This document shows, piece by piece, positions 25,301 through 37,526 of a stretch of DNA of 64,000 nt (positions within the stretch are counted from its first letter, which is position 1; each line of letters opens with the position of its first letter). The notes beneath the pieces were generated by a model. It made no database searches. It saw only the letters and a list, made by a program, of their open reading frames with translations, and was not told the DNA's origin. A program made the translations under genes and the position numbers. This stretch comes from Lethocerus indicus (Eukaryota > Arthropoda > Insecta > Hemiptera > Belostomatidae): positions 16,143,154-16,207,153 of the forward strand of contig JACDQD010000002.1 in the NCBI GenBank assembly GCA_019843655.1. The letters are read 5' to 3'.

Positions 25301-27747
25301 ATAATTGCTACATAGTTTATAATTGCTGATTTGTCTCGTCTCTGTATATTAACGTCTAACTTAACCATGCACATACAAATGATAACCTTCAAAATCGAAA
25401 AATTAATATCGATCAAACAAATATACGCTTTTCCTCGGCAAAGCCCCGGTTGTACTACTCCTACTGCTTGCTGGCGAGAACAATAATAAATAGCGATGGG
25501 GCCATTCGCACCGTTATTTTACAGGCAAAATGTCCGTTTGGGTCACCTGCTCACATAGAAGAGTACCTTGGGCAACAGCTGTTCTCTGCAGTGCGCCTTC
25601 CCTGCCCCCGCCGTCTCTATCTCCCCAACGCTCTTCTGTCTCTTTCTCCTTCGGTGTCTAACAAACGACTGGAAATAAATTGAAAATCCACATTTTTTAG
25701 AAACGGGACGCAGTTGGCGTCTCTAAAGCAATTTTTAAGGATTATAAAGCGTATAAGGGGTTATAAATATGCTTTGGGCGAGTGCCCGCGGGTGAAACAG
25801 TGGTGAGTGTGACACCTCTCCAATGGGCAACAATAAGGGAAAATGGAATAATAAATGAGCAGAGCCGTGTCAGTTATTTCTTTGGCCAACCGGCGGTGCA
25901 TTCATTTGGGAAGTATAAAACTAGAGGTGGCCGAGCAGAGGGATAGATTTCCAATTAATATAAACAGAACCAGTTCATTCATTTGTGGGCGGCCTCACCT
26001 TGGAGTGTCACAGAAATCCTGCGTCAACAGGGGATTGAAACTTATACTAGTTTATAAAGTTCAAAGATGAACCTGTATCCCTTATTCCCTTCATATAACA
26101 AAACTCCAGTATTATAAATTATATCATCAGTGTACACCATTAAAGGAAGCTCTAGTTTTCTCCAAAAGTGTAGGTTTCGAAAAGGGTGTTGAATTCATGA
26201 AAGAATGGTTAAATCCTAATGAAGGATTTCCACCATTGTTTATGCGGTGTGACTAAGACTCTGGAAACAATTTTAACCGAATGAAACTGAAAGGGAGGGT
26301 GGTCTTAAACATAGGGGGGAGACATTAGGGGGACACGTGGCCGGCTTGAGCTTAGGCCTACCATCTCCATCGCGTAGCCACGCTCCACGGCCTTAATTAA
26401 CATGGGACCCACTCCAGGGGCTAATTGCCACTCGATATATTAGATCCTGCGAACCCCTTCGGACATCCCTCACTGGCGATCAACTATTAAACCTAAATAC
26501 GCTTATTCCTAACCCCTTGGTAACAGGCTAACTCCGGGGCGGGCTCCATCAATGCGATGAAATCCAGCCAGAACTCCTCCACCTCCTCCCGCTCTCAGGG
26601 CCCTCGTTTATCTTATCCGTTTATGTGTCGACCGTTTACTGGCGGGGTTATCCAGTGAGTCATGTGTGTCAACTTAATCAACTCATCACATTCAGCAATC
26701 TGATCTTAAATTAATCGTGCCCTCACCGCATCCTTAAAACCAACTCTATAAAATTATTTTTACGGCTTCGTTTGTTTGAAATTGTCCTCTTTATCGATAT
26801 TTCAGGCATAACTCTTCAAGTAATGGTACATTTCAGTAGCCTCTTTATATTGCACACTACGAATAGGTCTAAATTTAGCTATTGATCTTTTTTAGATGCC
26901 TTAAAGAAATAAAGCGGTAACGTTGACCTGTTCTTTAAGAGGACCAATTGAGCGCGACGTTAATGCACCTTCTGCAGTTACTTTAATGTACCGCTGGCAA
27001 GATACAGCTCCAGGGGAGACATTTTATAGTACTGGAAAGGACCCAAACTTTGGTTCGAGATTAGTTCCTTTTTTTATATTCCCCTTTTATGACTGGCAGC
27101 TGTAAATTCAGAGACTAAACTGGCGAGCTTATTTGTACCGGATTAACTGAGTCATTCCAGTTTATGTTTTGACTTTTACAGTATATATTCTGAACTTGAA
27201 AGAGGATTAAATTTCAGTATGAATTAATTGCAAGTTAATTTACTGCCCCGATAATGGCTAAGAAACAATAAATTGTACTTTCCCTCAATTGAGGCGATTT
27301 ATTAATAACAGTGTCAAACAATAAAAGGAATGCCCAATTATAAGAAATTTCATTATTAATTTTAAACCGAACGAAATATTAATCCTACGTTTATAAATCA
27401 AAACTGCGCTTATCATTATGCTAGAAAATGGAAAAAAAGTCACATAAATTAATATAAGATTATTTATGCGGTTGAATCAGGATGAATTCACTGCTCATTA
27501 TTTAAGGATGCTCCGAACCGTGATGTTCTTATGCAAGCTTAAATATGGCTCAACTTAACTGTAACTCCATTAGTGCAGGAAAAGTTCTTGATTCCCCTAA
27601 TCTGAATTTCCTGCTTAGTTAAAGGCGTAATTCTGAATAAATTCAAGAAGCGAAATTCAGAAAAGCGATGAAAAACAACTAGCGTAAGTAATCTATCAAA
27701 TTTAATTGTTTTAAATGAAAACTTCTTATGATTTTTTTATAAAACTT
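22381..27747. other. Intergenic, alternating AT-rich DNA and GC-rich islands
   Basis: Islands lie at about 22980-23790, 24540-24850, 25440-25860 and 26280-26640. SoxB-type motifs occur singly at 23972, 24020, 25257 and 26234 (CCATTGTT). An ATGCAAAT octamer (POU-type) is at about 23023. No protein domain or splice-bounded exon was recognised. Confidence 0.5.
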
Positions 27748-27794
27748 CTTTTCATATGAAAACTGCCGCATTAGTTATTTATTTTTAAATAAAA
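27748..27794 (+). repeat. 47-bp direct repeat, left copy
   Basis: This segment begins CTTTTCATATGAAAACTGC and matches 28168-28214 at 45 of 47 positions. The pair brackets a foldback element. Weaker similarity continues for several tens of bases to the left of each copy. Confidence 0.85.
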
Positions 27795-28128
27795 AAGGAC
27801 CTCACCCACCCAACCACCACCACCCACCCCCTTTTGACCGACAATCCGACATAGACTTCGGTCCATTAACAAAAATCCCACAGCCCCAAGTCAACACAAA
27901 GAAGACAAACCACATGCCCCAAATAACGGGCCTATAAATATATATATACACACGACAAACAGACAACCACCACAATATCAAGTGACAGTAACAGTGCAGT
28001 GAGGATGCTCAATAAACATCCAAAGTGCCAAAATTGACCAACACCACTACTGAAGATGGCAAGCAGCCGAAACCGGTCTAGCAAAAGACCAAACCAGCGA
28101 GAGGAGTCAGAAACACACGAAATCTACG
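27795..28128 (+). mobile_element. Foldback element copy 5, right arm only
   Basis: The family arm is clear from about 27945 (TACACACGACAAACAGACAACC) to the family end CACGAAATCTACG at 28128. The C/A-rich sequence 27795-27945 is less clearly part of the family. The copy sits between the two 47-bp direct repeats. Confidence 0.75.
28046..28082 (+). ncRNA. Hammerhead-ribozyme-like motif in foldback copy 5
   Basis: Order: ACTA, CTGAAGA, T, GGC-AAGCA-GCC, GAAA, ACCGGT stem III, C, TAGC. Stem I is weakened to three pairs because the outer base is A rather than G. The catalytic bases are intact. Confidence 0.45.
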
Positions 28129-28167
28129 CTAGTTAAATTCAATCTTTCTATGAAAACGTCGTATGAA

Positions 28168-28214
28168 CTTTTCATATGAAAACTGCAGCATTAGTTATTT
28201 ATTTTTAAGTAAAA
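28168..28214 (+). repeat. 47-bp direct repeat, right copy
   Basis: Partner of 27748-27794 with two substitutions. The start-to-start distance is 420 bp. Confidence 0.85.
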
Positions 28215-28309
28215 TGATAATTTTCTTTGGTTTTATATCGGTTTTTTATTTCTGAGAACCCAACACATATTCTGGCCCGTCTTTCATTTACGAAAATTAA
28301 AAAAAAGCA

Positions 28310-28680
28310 TGTTCGGTGTGAAGGGTAGTGTCCGGAGGGGTCGGAGTGAAGGCTGTCAGTGAACTAAGATTATTTCGTTTGGAGTCAATTTTGCAGGGAC
28401 CGGCCTTACCCCCAGTGGGGGGGCCTCCTCCCGAAACCCATTCTTCCCCGGCCTCACACTCCCCTACCCACCCCTGATAATGGCCATTGTCCGATTTTCC
28501 AACAATAACACTCCATTGTTTACCAACTTCCCGCTATACTCGTGTTATTGAAGTGTTTCTAAGAGAATTCATTTACAAATGGAAACGGGGACGCTAATGG
28601 CTGAGGAGGAGGGATCGATGGAGTTGGTCCCATTGTCGGCAAGTCCACAATTATCCTGATGCTCTCTCTCTCTCTCTCTC
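28310..28680. promoter_or_regulatory. Candidate enhancer island with three CCATTGT sites and CT run
   Basis: CCATTGTCC at 28484, CCATTGTTT at 28513 and CCATTGTCGG at 28630-28639 lie in the same orientation, with AACAATAAC between the first two. A CT run occupies 28662-28680. The region is GC-rich between AT-rich flanks. Confidence 0.4.
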
Positions 28681-28970
28681 GCTCACTCACTCTCTCTCAT
28701 TATCAATTTACAACCAGCCGGGCGGTTCGTTAGCAAAAACCCAGCCTGAAGTTTGTTCTCAGTTGTTGATAATTCAATACGGAGTCGATACCGGCGGCTT
28801 ATTATTAAAACTTTAATAAACGTTGACGGCGGCCACTCATAATTAGTTGCCCTACGACACGTGTTCGACAATCATCAAAAACTGGAACTAAAAGGTAAAA
28901 TTCAATTTGTTGCCTCTAATAATTAAACTTGCGATTTACAAGAACTTGCAGTGTCATTCATACCTTTAAT

Positions 28971-28974
<4 letters not shown>

Positions 28975-29064
<90 letters not shown>
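28975..29064. repeat. Compound (TG)n(TA)n microsatellite
   Basis: About 17 TG units are followed directly by about 28 TA units. The tract can adopt cruciform or Z-DNA forms and is likely to vary in length between individuals. Confidence 0.95.
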
Positions 29065-29069
<5 letters not shown>

Positions 29070-29231
29070 TATATATATGTTTATGTATGAGTATTTTATG
29101 TTTTACGAAGGGGGTGTTTTATATAAATCATAAGAAATCTAATAGCGATTGCGTTGATTACGTTGGCTCCGCGTTTTTCACAACACTGCTAATATCTAAA
29201 ATAATATTATTTCTAAAATAAAAATGAAATA

Positions 29232-29583
29232 GTTTAACATACCTGTTAGGTGGTCTGCGAGAAGTTGGAATACCGTAGATTTCGTGTGTTCCTGTCTTCT
29301 CTCGCTGGTTTGGTCTTTTTATAGACTGGATTCCCAACCTCCCCCCCCTCAACTCAAACAAGACAAACAAAATCCCCCAAAAACACAATAACAAGACACG
29401 CATACATGCACACAACAGACAACCACCACAGTACAAGCGACATTGACAGTGCAGTGAGGATGCCCGAAAAACATCCATAGTGCCAAAAGTTACTAACACC
29501 GCTACTGAAGATGGCGAGTAGCCGAAACCGGTCTAGAAAAAGACGAAACCAGTGAGAGGAGACAGAAACACACGAAATCTACG
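29232..29583. mobile_element. Foldback element copy 6
   Basis: The left terminus is complete (GTTTAACATACCTGTTAGG) with a short left arm. The long right arm ends at GAAATCTACG. A 12-bp target duplication AAAAATGAAATA flanks it at 29220-29231 and 29584-29595. This is the clearest case of a family member bounded by an exact duplication. Confidence 0.85.
29501..29537 (+). ncRNA. Hammerhead-ribozyme-like motif in foldback copy 6
   Basis: GCTA, CTGAAGA, T, GGC-GAGTA-GCC, GAAA, ACCGGT, C, TAGA. The catalytic core is intact and the last stem I pair is lost. Confidence 0.45.
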
Positions 29584-29595
29584 AAAAATGAAATA

Positions 29596-30690
29596 CATTT
29601 AGGTTTTCATTTTAATCAACAACACTACCGGTGAATTCCTTAACTCGAATGCGCACATCTCGTCACTGGTTTTCATAGTGGTGGCGTTATTTCTTCACTT
29701 TCAAAAAAGTATACTGCCGCAAAGGCTAGTTATTGAACACCGGCTTGCAATTGGTACGAGTAGATCTCTTATAACTTTAGAATGTTCTTCAATTTACATA
29801 ATAAGGTAGGGATCCACTAGGCTCCCGGGAATAATGTAAACGGCGTAACTGAAGTTAAAAACGGACACATTGTCTCAGAGTACAAAGGGCATTATATCCA
29901 ACTGTATGAACCGGAAAAACGCTGACAAAGGCTGCAGCTATTTGTAATAAAACCTTTGTATGTGAACTCCCTTCAGTTAAACCATTTCCTCTGTGACAGT
30001 TTCGACCTCTTTTTCAGGCTTTATACCTCATCGATGTTAAAGATTAGTCTTTGAAAAAGTGTCGAAGAAATTTCCTCCAAGAACCACTCTAATTGACGTA
30101 GTGAACATTTATAAATAGCTAAATATAAATGTAAATGAAAGGCGATATATTCATTTCAATATAATTTTCTAATGGATGGAGTAATATACTCATACATCGA
30201 AACGGTATAAATAAATAATTACTTTCGTTATTTTCTCGTAAACGAATCAAACTAGTATACCATATATAATTGTATAAACTGGTGTTACATAGGTAAAAAT
30301 ATAATATAAAACCAGCACTGTTTGACTGTTGTTTAAATAATATAAATGAAAAACTATGCACGAAGCAAATATGCTTGAAGTAAGTCGTCTTGCGTCCCTT
30401 CGATCAATTGTCTACTCGTGTTTTGTTTTTAAGTAAAATGAAGAACGATTTTACTATGGAATTCTAGAAGTACATATACAAACAAAACAAGTGAGCCGGG
30501 ACAGAAAATGGCGGAAGTATTCATATTCAAAACGTTCGGGGATCTTATGATAATGTCTTAAGAAAAACTTGATCTTTGTGGCAGCCCTTATAATTTCTCA
30601 TAGCTAAAGTTTCGACTCTTAGGGAGTGTTGTCCTAATTTCCTATAGTGTTACGCAATAGTCTATAGTGAAGTCTTACACGTTTTAACGT
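29596..30690. other. AT-rich intergenic DNA, no gene seen
   Basis: One CATTGT at 29868. Nothing else was recognised. Confidence 0.6.
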
Positions 30691-31420
30691 TGGTGGCAGT
30701 GTCTGGCAGATCTGGTCTTCGGGAGTAGGTCTTCCTTCTTATTGGCAGGCAACTTTGCCTATTGGGTTCTCAAGAAGTGGTAATGGCGTAGATAGGAAAA
30801 ACTCCGTCAATTCGGGTATATTGAAGAGAGAGGGAAAGAGAGTGTGGAGGAGGGAGTCCGGAGAGAGAGCATTGTTGTCGGTTCGGTCATTGTTTCCGTG
30901 AAGATGGGTTTGAGCCGCGGCGGTGTGGGTGGGTGGGGCCGGTCCCCGGGGCCCAGGGGTTAATCAGTGCGATGCCTCGCGCCCCTTCAGTCACCATTGT
31001 TCCCCGAGGCATTGTTCTCCGCCCAACAACAAAAACTCCAGGAGCCGAATTCCCTAGCCAGTTTAAAATAATAAAAACAACAACGGGGAGTGTATTGGGC
31101 CACATGGAGGAGTGAATGGGAAAGGTAAGCCTGTGGAACCCTGATTAAAAGTACTGTGCTCCCTCTCTCTGTGGAGCCCATTGTCGGGACGGGGAAGTCG
31201 TCATTGTTGCGCCCTCTTCCCTTACCCTCTGGACATTCGGGCTACGGATACTCCCTCCCTCCAATCCCGGTGCTTCTCCCCTATCCCAAAAGTGTTCCGT
31301 TCCCGTAGGTCCTCCTATCTTACATGAAGTCGGGGAGTAGTCCCCCTTACTTGGCCCCATGAGTCGGCTGAAATTAAGTTCCCCGGGCCACTATTGAAAT
31401 TGCTTTCTTAAAAAATAGCT
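30690..31420. promoter_or_regulatory. Candidate enhancer island with six SoxB-type motifs
   Basis: CATTGT sites at 30870, 30888, 30995 (ACCATTGTTCC), 31010 (GCATTGTTCTC), 31179 (within CCATTGTCGG 31178-31187) and 31202 are all in the same orientation. GA-rich sequence at about 30825-30870 precedes the first site. This is the densest SoxB cluster in the window. No exon was recognised. Confidence 0.5.
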
Positions 31421-34400
31421 TCCCCTTTTCACGACATCGGATTGGACGAACGACGGTTTAATTTACCGCTAAACGAATAACGCTGCTGAGATTCACTTAG
31501 CAACTTAATCTTCCTTCCGAAGAAGTAACTACATAAGTATATTATATAGACATCGATGGTTCCGAATACCACCACTAAGTAAAGTCATGAGTGTTCCCCT
31601 TATAACATTTCCTTAAATACCATCTAGAAACTCTCTCCTCTCCCTCAGATACAGTTGATCATTGGAAAAGCCTGGTGTGCTCAATTCTCACGCCGACTTC
31701 AAAAATATATCAAAACCTTCTTTGAGGCTGTGATAATTGAGTTGATGAAAGTAAGGTGCCGATGCATCCTAAGGAGCTTCCTCGGTAGCGTGTTGCCAAA
31801 CTGACGATGGTGAAAATAGGATCCGGTAAATGAATAACGAGGGGAGACGGAAAATAGCGTGAGCGTTAATTCAACTTTATTTTACAATTTAACTTGATTT
31901 TCGGCCGCTAATTAAAAATCCAATGTGTCAGTAACGTCCTTGAGAGTGCTTAGAAATCGAAAGTCTTAATGGGAATGAATGACCGAAAATATGAATGAAA
32001 GTATAAAACTTATAAAACTCACGATCCAAACTGTAATGGTGTGGTTGTTATATTGTGCTCTGTGTCTCATCTCAGGCCGTCTAAATGGAATTAAATAAAG
32101 GATGGGGATGGGGGTCTAAGGAGTTGAGATTTCGTAGCGTAATTTTTTTGAAATAAGGACCACTTGAGGGGCATTGAATCGTTATAAATGCCCCTTGTAA
32201 ACGGTGCTTATAAAATGTCTTGTCAAAAGATATAAAACCCGACCACTCGTTCAACTTAATATAAAGCTTGACGGAGCGCTATTTACATATAAAATAAAAT
32301 TAGGGAATATTTTGTTTATGAACTCATCGAGTGGCAAAACAGAACGAGTTATAAATGAATCCTCCTAAATGAACTATTAATTTATTTAATGCTCCCTTAG
32401 TTTTCAAATATCCCCTTAGTTAATTGAAATCCCGCATTTTGCACTTTCAAAATTCATGTTTTAATTTATGGTGTCGAAAAGGTTTATGCTTTATGTGACC
32501 TTTTGTATGATCGTGGAACGATAGTTGCAACAGTATATAGGGAATATAATTTATATTCAATTACACAGGGTTCTGATATTCATACGAAACTAACCGCCAA
32601 TAAATGGTTTAATGAATATTTCCAAAAGCTGGTACTTTTCATTCATCAAATATTCGCAACGGAGGCTGGCATGTATTATTTATGGGATTCTAACTTGTTT
32701 GTCTGCCCATAAAGAGAGCTAATTACATTATGTTGAGGAGTTTGGTGGGGTCTCACGGGCCATTGCCTTCGGGCCCCAGCTAATGGCCCGTCTAAACACA
32801 ACCCCTCACTCTCGCCAACTCCGCAATGGAACAGCTTGTCCGGATCCCATTCCAGAAGGACGACCCTCTGATCTTTCCGATTTTATGCATACTTCCTTTT
32901 GATTTGAGACTGACTACTCAGTTTTATACTTTGTATTAACAGAAAAAGAATCCGGATGTATTAGACATTTTCCATGTATTCCCCACAGGGGACCCAACAA
33001 AGGTCAAAACAAGTTAACTCTACTATATAACGTGCGGTACAATTGTGCACCAAAATATAACACCAAACAATAGTTCTCAGAAGTACTAAGGTCATACCTA
33101 GAAGGTGGTGCTTCTGCTCAAAATCCTATATTCCTTAGATACTGGGTCTTTAGATAGAAATAAGAACTGATTTCTGAGCCAAGAAATAAATATGCTGGAT
33201 TTTACATCCTAAAAGCTCGTGGAACTACTTCGTTTTACTATCATCTACAGTGGTAGATAGGAAAATTAATAAATCAGTTTCAACTGACTATTCAATTCGG
33301 ATAACGTTGCATTTAGTCATTTTTAAATTAAATTTTGTTATTTTTCTAAAATTGTTTAGTGTGTGAAATCGATACAACCCAGTGATTCACTTGTTTGTTT
33401 TTAAAGACAAAAGGTTTTTAAAACCAAAATAAATGTAAATGTACAAATGTAAATTTACATGTCGATCAGATGTCATTGATATTTAAATAAGTCTGATTTG
33501 CAGAATGCATTCGGCATGATACTGATGCAGGCGCTTATAAAATATGCAACATGACTGCTCAGCATCTTTACTCTTATTTATACCCAAATTTAATTAAATG
33601 GACTTACCAAAGATACTGATGAGAGTGGAAGGATGCATACAGAATTTTTCGTACCCCTGGAAGGAGGAAATAAATTTGAGGTTATGCATTGTTTTATTCC
33701 ACCTGCACGGGTGCATTGTTCTATCATTCAGGCCAAGTTACAAAGGCCTTTTTCTTCACTCTTTGAAGTCCGAAGTCGGAACAATCCCGTTTGAACAATA
33801 GTTTCATTTATAATTGTTTTCTAAATGCTCATATAGGTGGAAATTGGAATCAATAAGGAATATTACTGTGCAGTGTTATAGGCCCGGAAGCTGAATGCAT
33901 GAGCTCCGTCTATTCAATTATGACTAATGAAATATTTATCAAGTCTCCAACCGGTTCTGTCGCGGACCCTAATGTTTCTCATTTAACCGGCCTCTGAACT
34001 AGTTCAAATAATTAATTTAAAATTATTAATTATGAATTAATTTTAAATAATTCATTTAAAACTCTTATTTTCTTGTTAGAGATTCACACATTTCTAAAGG
34101 ACGTAATTTACAAATGAATTACTCCGCGTCAAGTACCTATCAAGAATTCTGTCCAACGAATCCCGTCCAAACTACTTCAACATTGCTATTTATTTACAAT
34201 GGGGCGATTACTTTCTTTTGTACCGTTCTATTCTTGAGTAATGAATGGGTTATTGATTCGTGTTCCATTATACTTTGGACTGTCATGTTCCTAAAAGTGT
34301 GATCAATAATATAGGTTTTAGCCTGACAATGGAACTAAGCCCAAAGGATCATAGGATAAGTATGAACTTATCAAACGTTGTTATCAGTTGAGTAAATATT

Positions 34401-35080
34401 TTATCGATGATACGTAAAATGGGGAATTTAAAATTAATTCGTCAAACTTGATTCGATAACAGTTCTTAATGAGTTAATAAGAAAATTGCTGTAGAGAAGA
34501 CGGGAATAAAAAACCTAATTCGATAATATTATATTCGTGCATTGATTGTTGTTTTAATAATAATTATATAAAATGGTGAAACGTCTATAATAATAACATT
34601 ATATTAGGACTGGATATATATACATTGTACCTCTGTATGTATGTATGTATACAGTAATGAATTTGGAAGCTCGAAAATTAATATACGCAATATAGACATA
34701 TACTTTACATCATTGTTCTTGGAATTTAACTATGAAAAGCTACACCATATATTTTCTTCTATACATAGAATAAAATATACTCAATTGCTTCTTTAATAAT
34801 GTGGGTCCCTAAAGTACATTAATCGATTATACGTACAAACTACCCAATGGTTAATAATTATCTTAAAACTAATATCTATATTGTTATGTCGATAAATCTT
34901 CATTATTCATCAGTGTCGGGAATATCAAACTCTTAAAGTGAAATAGCTGTCAAATTTAAATTTGCAGTCGGATAAAGAATCTCGCCATGAAAAGGACTCG
35001 ATCTTGTGGCCAACAAACGTTTTGACCACGAAAGGTTAAGAAGTATTTGTCTTCCGCAAATGTTATTCGGAAAGAGAGAT
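31421..35080. other. Mostly AT-rich intergenic DNA, no gene seen
   Basis: A short GC-rich patch lies at 32740-32860. SoxB-type motifs are at 33688, 33714, 34196 (ACAATGGGG), 34326, 34623 and 34711. An AT-only imperfect palindrome lies at about 34010-34055. No gene was recognised. Confidence 0.55.
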
Positions 35081-35089
35081 TGATGCGGT

Positions 35090-35820
35090 CAATGGAGCGA
35101 ATTGGGACTAATACAGAGAATGTGGGCAAACAGGCCACATCGGTTGTCAGCGGGGGGCGCCCTTATGGCAATAATAATCGGCTTCGTCTGTCCGCCCGGC
35201 GGTGGCAGCGTCGGCCGACTATTAACCGGAGAAAATGGGGCGTAACAACAAGAGAGAACGAGGGTAGGGGCCAAAACATAGAGCGGGCAGGAAAAAAGAG
35301 CGGGCGACGTCTGAATGAAAACGACCATTATAGGTCGACTGTACAAGAACGGGAATGACAACCGAGAGGAGAAGAGCTAGACAATGGACCCTTCCATTGT
35401 TGCTGTCGTGATACCGGCGCGTGTGCTCTCGGCTAAAATGGCCATCGCAATAATTAAGGTCGGCCGAAGGGCAGCGGGCCGGCTAGGGAATGTCGATAGG
35501 GCCTTATCTGAAGACGAGGGAGCCCTTCCTGAAGAATAATTGAATCTGAGACGAGGTCGTTTCGAATATCGGCAATCGATAGGGACGCCGACCTGATGAC
35601 AGGGCCATTGTGCCAGCCACCAATAACACCGCCCTCTCCCTTACTTTGTCACTCACTCTCCTCTATCACTCCTCTCCGACTTGAGCTCCCACTCTCCGAT
35701 ATCACTCCGATAGACTCTCTCCCCGATTCCTGCCCGTCCACGTCCCCATATCTCAAATGTCATTCTCTTCCGCCGATCGGGGCACATTGACATTACTTTA
35801 AGAAACTGAGTTCCCTGGCC
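35090..35820. promoter_or_regulatory. Candidate enhancer island with head-to-head SoxB sites
   Basis: ACAATGG at 35381-35387 and CCATTGT at 35394-35400 are perfect inverted copies separated by six bases. GCCATTGTG follows at 35604. The island is GC-rich, including a CT-rich part at 35630-35710. No exon was recognised. Confidence 0.45.
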
Positions 35821-37222
35821 ACTCGTCGTCCATCCTGTACCCAATCGTTTGTTTGGCCCATTCGTTGAAACATTAATTGAACCATTCCAGAATACGACAA
35901 ATTGATAACATAACAATATTCTTTCAGTTCCTACTTCTTATAGATTTGTTTCATTTGGAGACTCACAAGTCATACCTTGTCTTCACATAATACAACGATA
36001 AAATGGTTCACTACAGAAATAAATTACGCTGCATTAATATTGTTTAATTCTCTAGTCACACCTATGACTCAGCTGAAATTTTAATTGAATGGCGTAGTCT
36101 AGGAAGCTGGTTTTACACTTCCTTAAATTAGAAACGAAGGTAACTTCCTTCTATGGGCGCCTTTTTTACATTGCCGCATGTAACCAACAACTTATCTGAG
36201 AGTAAGGTTAAAGCAGAATTCGGTTCTCCGCTGCTGCCGCTCCTGGTGAAATGATGCCGCTCCATTGGTCTGAAATAATTTTAGCTAGATTCAGGCTACC
36301 AACACAAAACTTTTCAATACGAATAACGAGTTAATATCGTCTTCCCTGCGATTTAGTTTTATAGTTTTGACAGAGTGATTCATCGGTGATACATGTCTCA
36401 TATCTATGCTAAAGTGGCTGAAACCTTTCTTCGTCGGTATCATTGTAATTAAAGGAATGTTCGTGTTATTCTTAACATATCGGTTCAGATATAAGTTCCA
36501 TTCCAAAGGAAAAGCTGTAGAGGTTAGATGAAAAAATTGTCAAAAATAAATACATTTTATTTATCGTATTAAGTATTTTTCTCGGTCTGGTAACAAATGC
36601 GATTTTTCACACAGTTTTGGGAACGCGCGTCGGCCCTTTAGTCCGTTGTTGATCATAGACATTTCCTCTCTGTCGTCGGGACACAATATATCAACGCCGC
36701 CGGGCAGGGCCACAATGTGGGCATTAAAAGCCGAATTGGTGGCGAACCCGTTTCTAAAATGGTCCTGGGCATTAATCATATGATAAGGGCGAGCCCATCG
36801 AGCGCGGGGCAAGGGGAGGAGGAAAAGGAGGAGGAGACAAATAGTGCCGGCTCCAAAGTAAATAAGTGGTTTTGTCGCGGCCGGGGGCGGAAGGAAGCGG
36901 CAAGTGGCGGCCAATAGTTGGGCATCTCCGGTCAGCGGGGGCGGGAACAATGCCGCCCCCAGCCACCAGCAAACTGGCCACCCACCCCCACTGAGTTATA
37001 GCTCTGCGCTAGCCTCCCTTCGATTTTAACTTACCACTAACTCACAGTCCACCAGACCAGAGTGTCCTCTTATTTGTCACTAGTCACACTTCTACTTTGA
37101 TTCACTCAACGGTTTATTCTTCTATCGCCCTTGCACGTTGTACACATACACGGATATTTATTTAGGATAACAATTTTACGGTTCTGAATCGTTGGAATTA
37201 GTATACGGGCAAATTAATTTAA
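35821..37222. other. Intergenic with GC-rich island at about 36640-37020
   Basis: ACAATG-type motifs occur at 36712 and 36947 inside the island and at 36441 outside it. No gene was recognised. Confidence 0.5.
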
Positions 37223-37234
37223 TGAAGAAATATA

Positions 37235-37514
37235 GTTTAACCCACTGTTACTGTCACTTGTACTGTGGTGGTTGTCTGTTTGTTGTGTGTATATATGTAA
37301 CAAACTCCCCCCAAAACACAATAACAAGACACATATATACACAAAGGGACAACCACCACAGTACAAGTGACAGTTACGGTGCAGTGAGGATGCCCAAAAA
37401 CATCCAAAGTACCAAAATGACTAACACCGCTACTGAAGATGGCGTGCAGCCGAAACCGGTTTACCAAAAGACGAAACCAGCGAGAGGAGACAGAAACACA
37501 CGAAATCTACGGTA
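37235..37514. mobile_element. Foldback element copy 7
   Basis: It begins GTTTAAC and then joins the middle of the left arm (CACTGTTACTGTCACTTG). It folds back at about 37310 into the right arm and ends CTACGGTA. The flanks TGAAGAAATATA (37223-37234) and TAAATAAATATA (37515-37526) match at 10 of 12 positions. Confidence 0.8.
37429..37465 (+). ncRNA. Hammerhead-ribozyme-like motif in foldback copy 7
   Basis: GCTA, CTGAAGA, T, GGC-GTGCA-GCC, GAAA, ACCGGT, then T at the cleavage position (allowed) and TACC, which leaves only two stem I pairs. Probably a weakened copy. Confidence 0.35.
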
Positions 37515-37526
37515 TAAATAAATATA

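Noticed and set aside
34007..34060. AT-only inverted repeat
   Set aside because: Imperfect palindromes of A and T are expected by chance in such AT-rich DNA.
1623..37521. Recurring peptide EIYGIPTPRRPQNRY in several open frames
   Set aside because: It is the translation of the foldback element's terminal arm (CGAAATCTACGGTATTCC...). The frames differ otherwise, so it is a repeat signature and not a protein domain.
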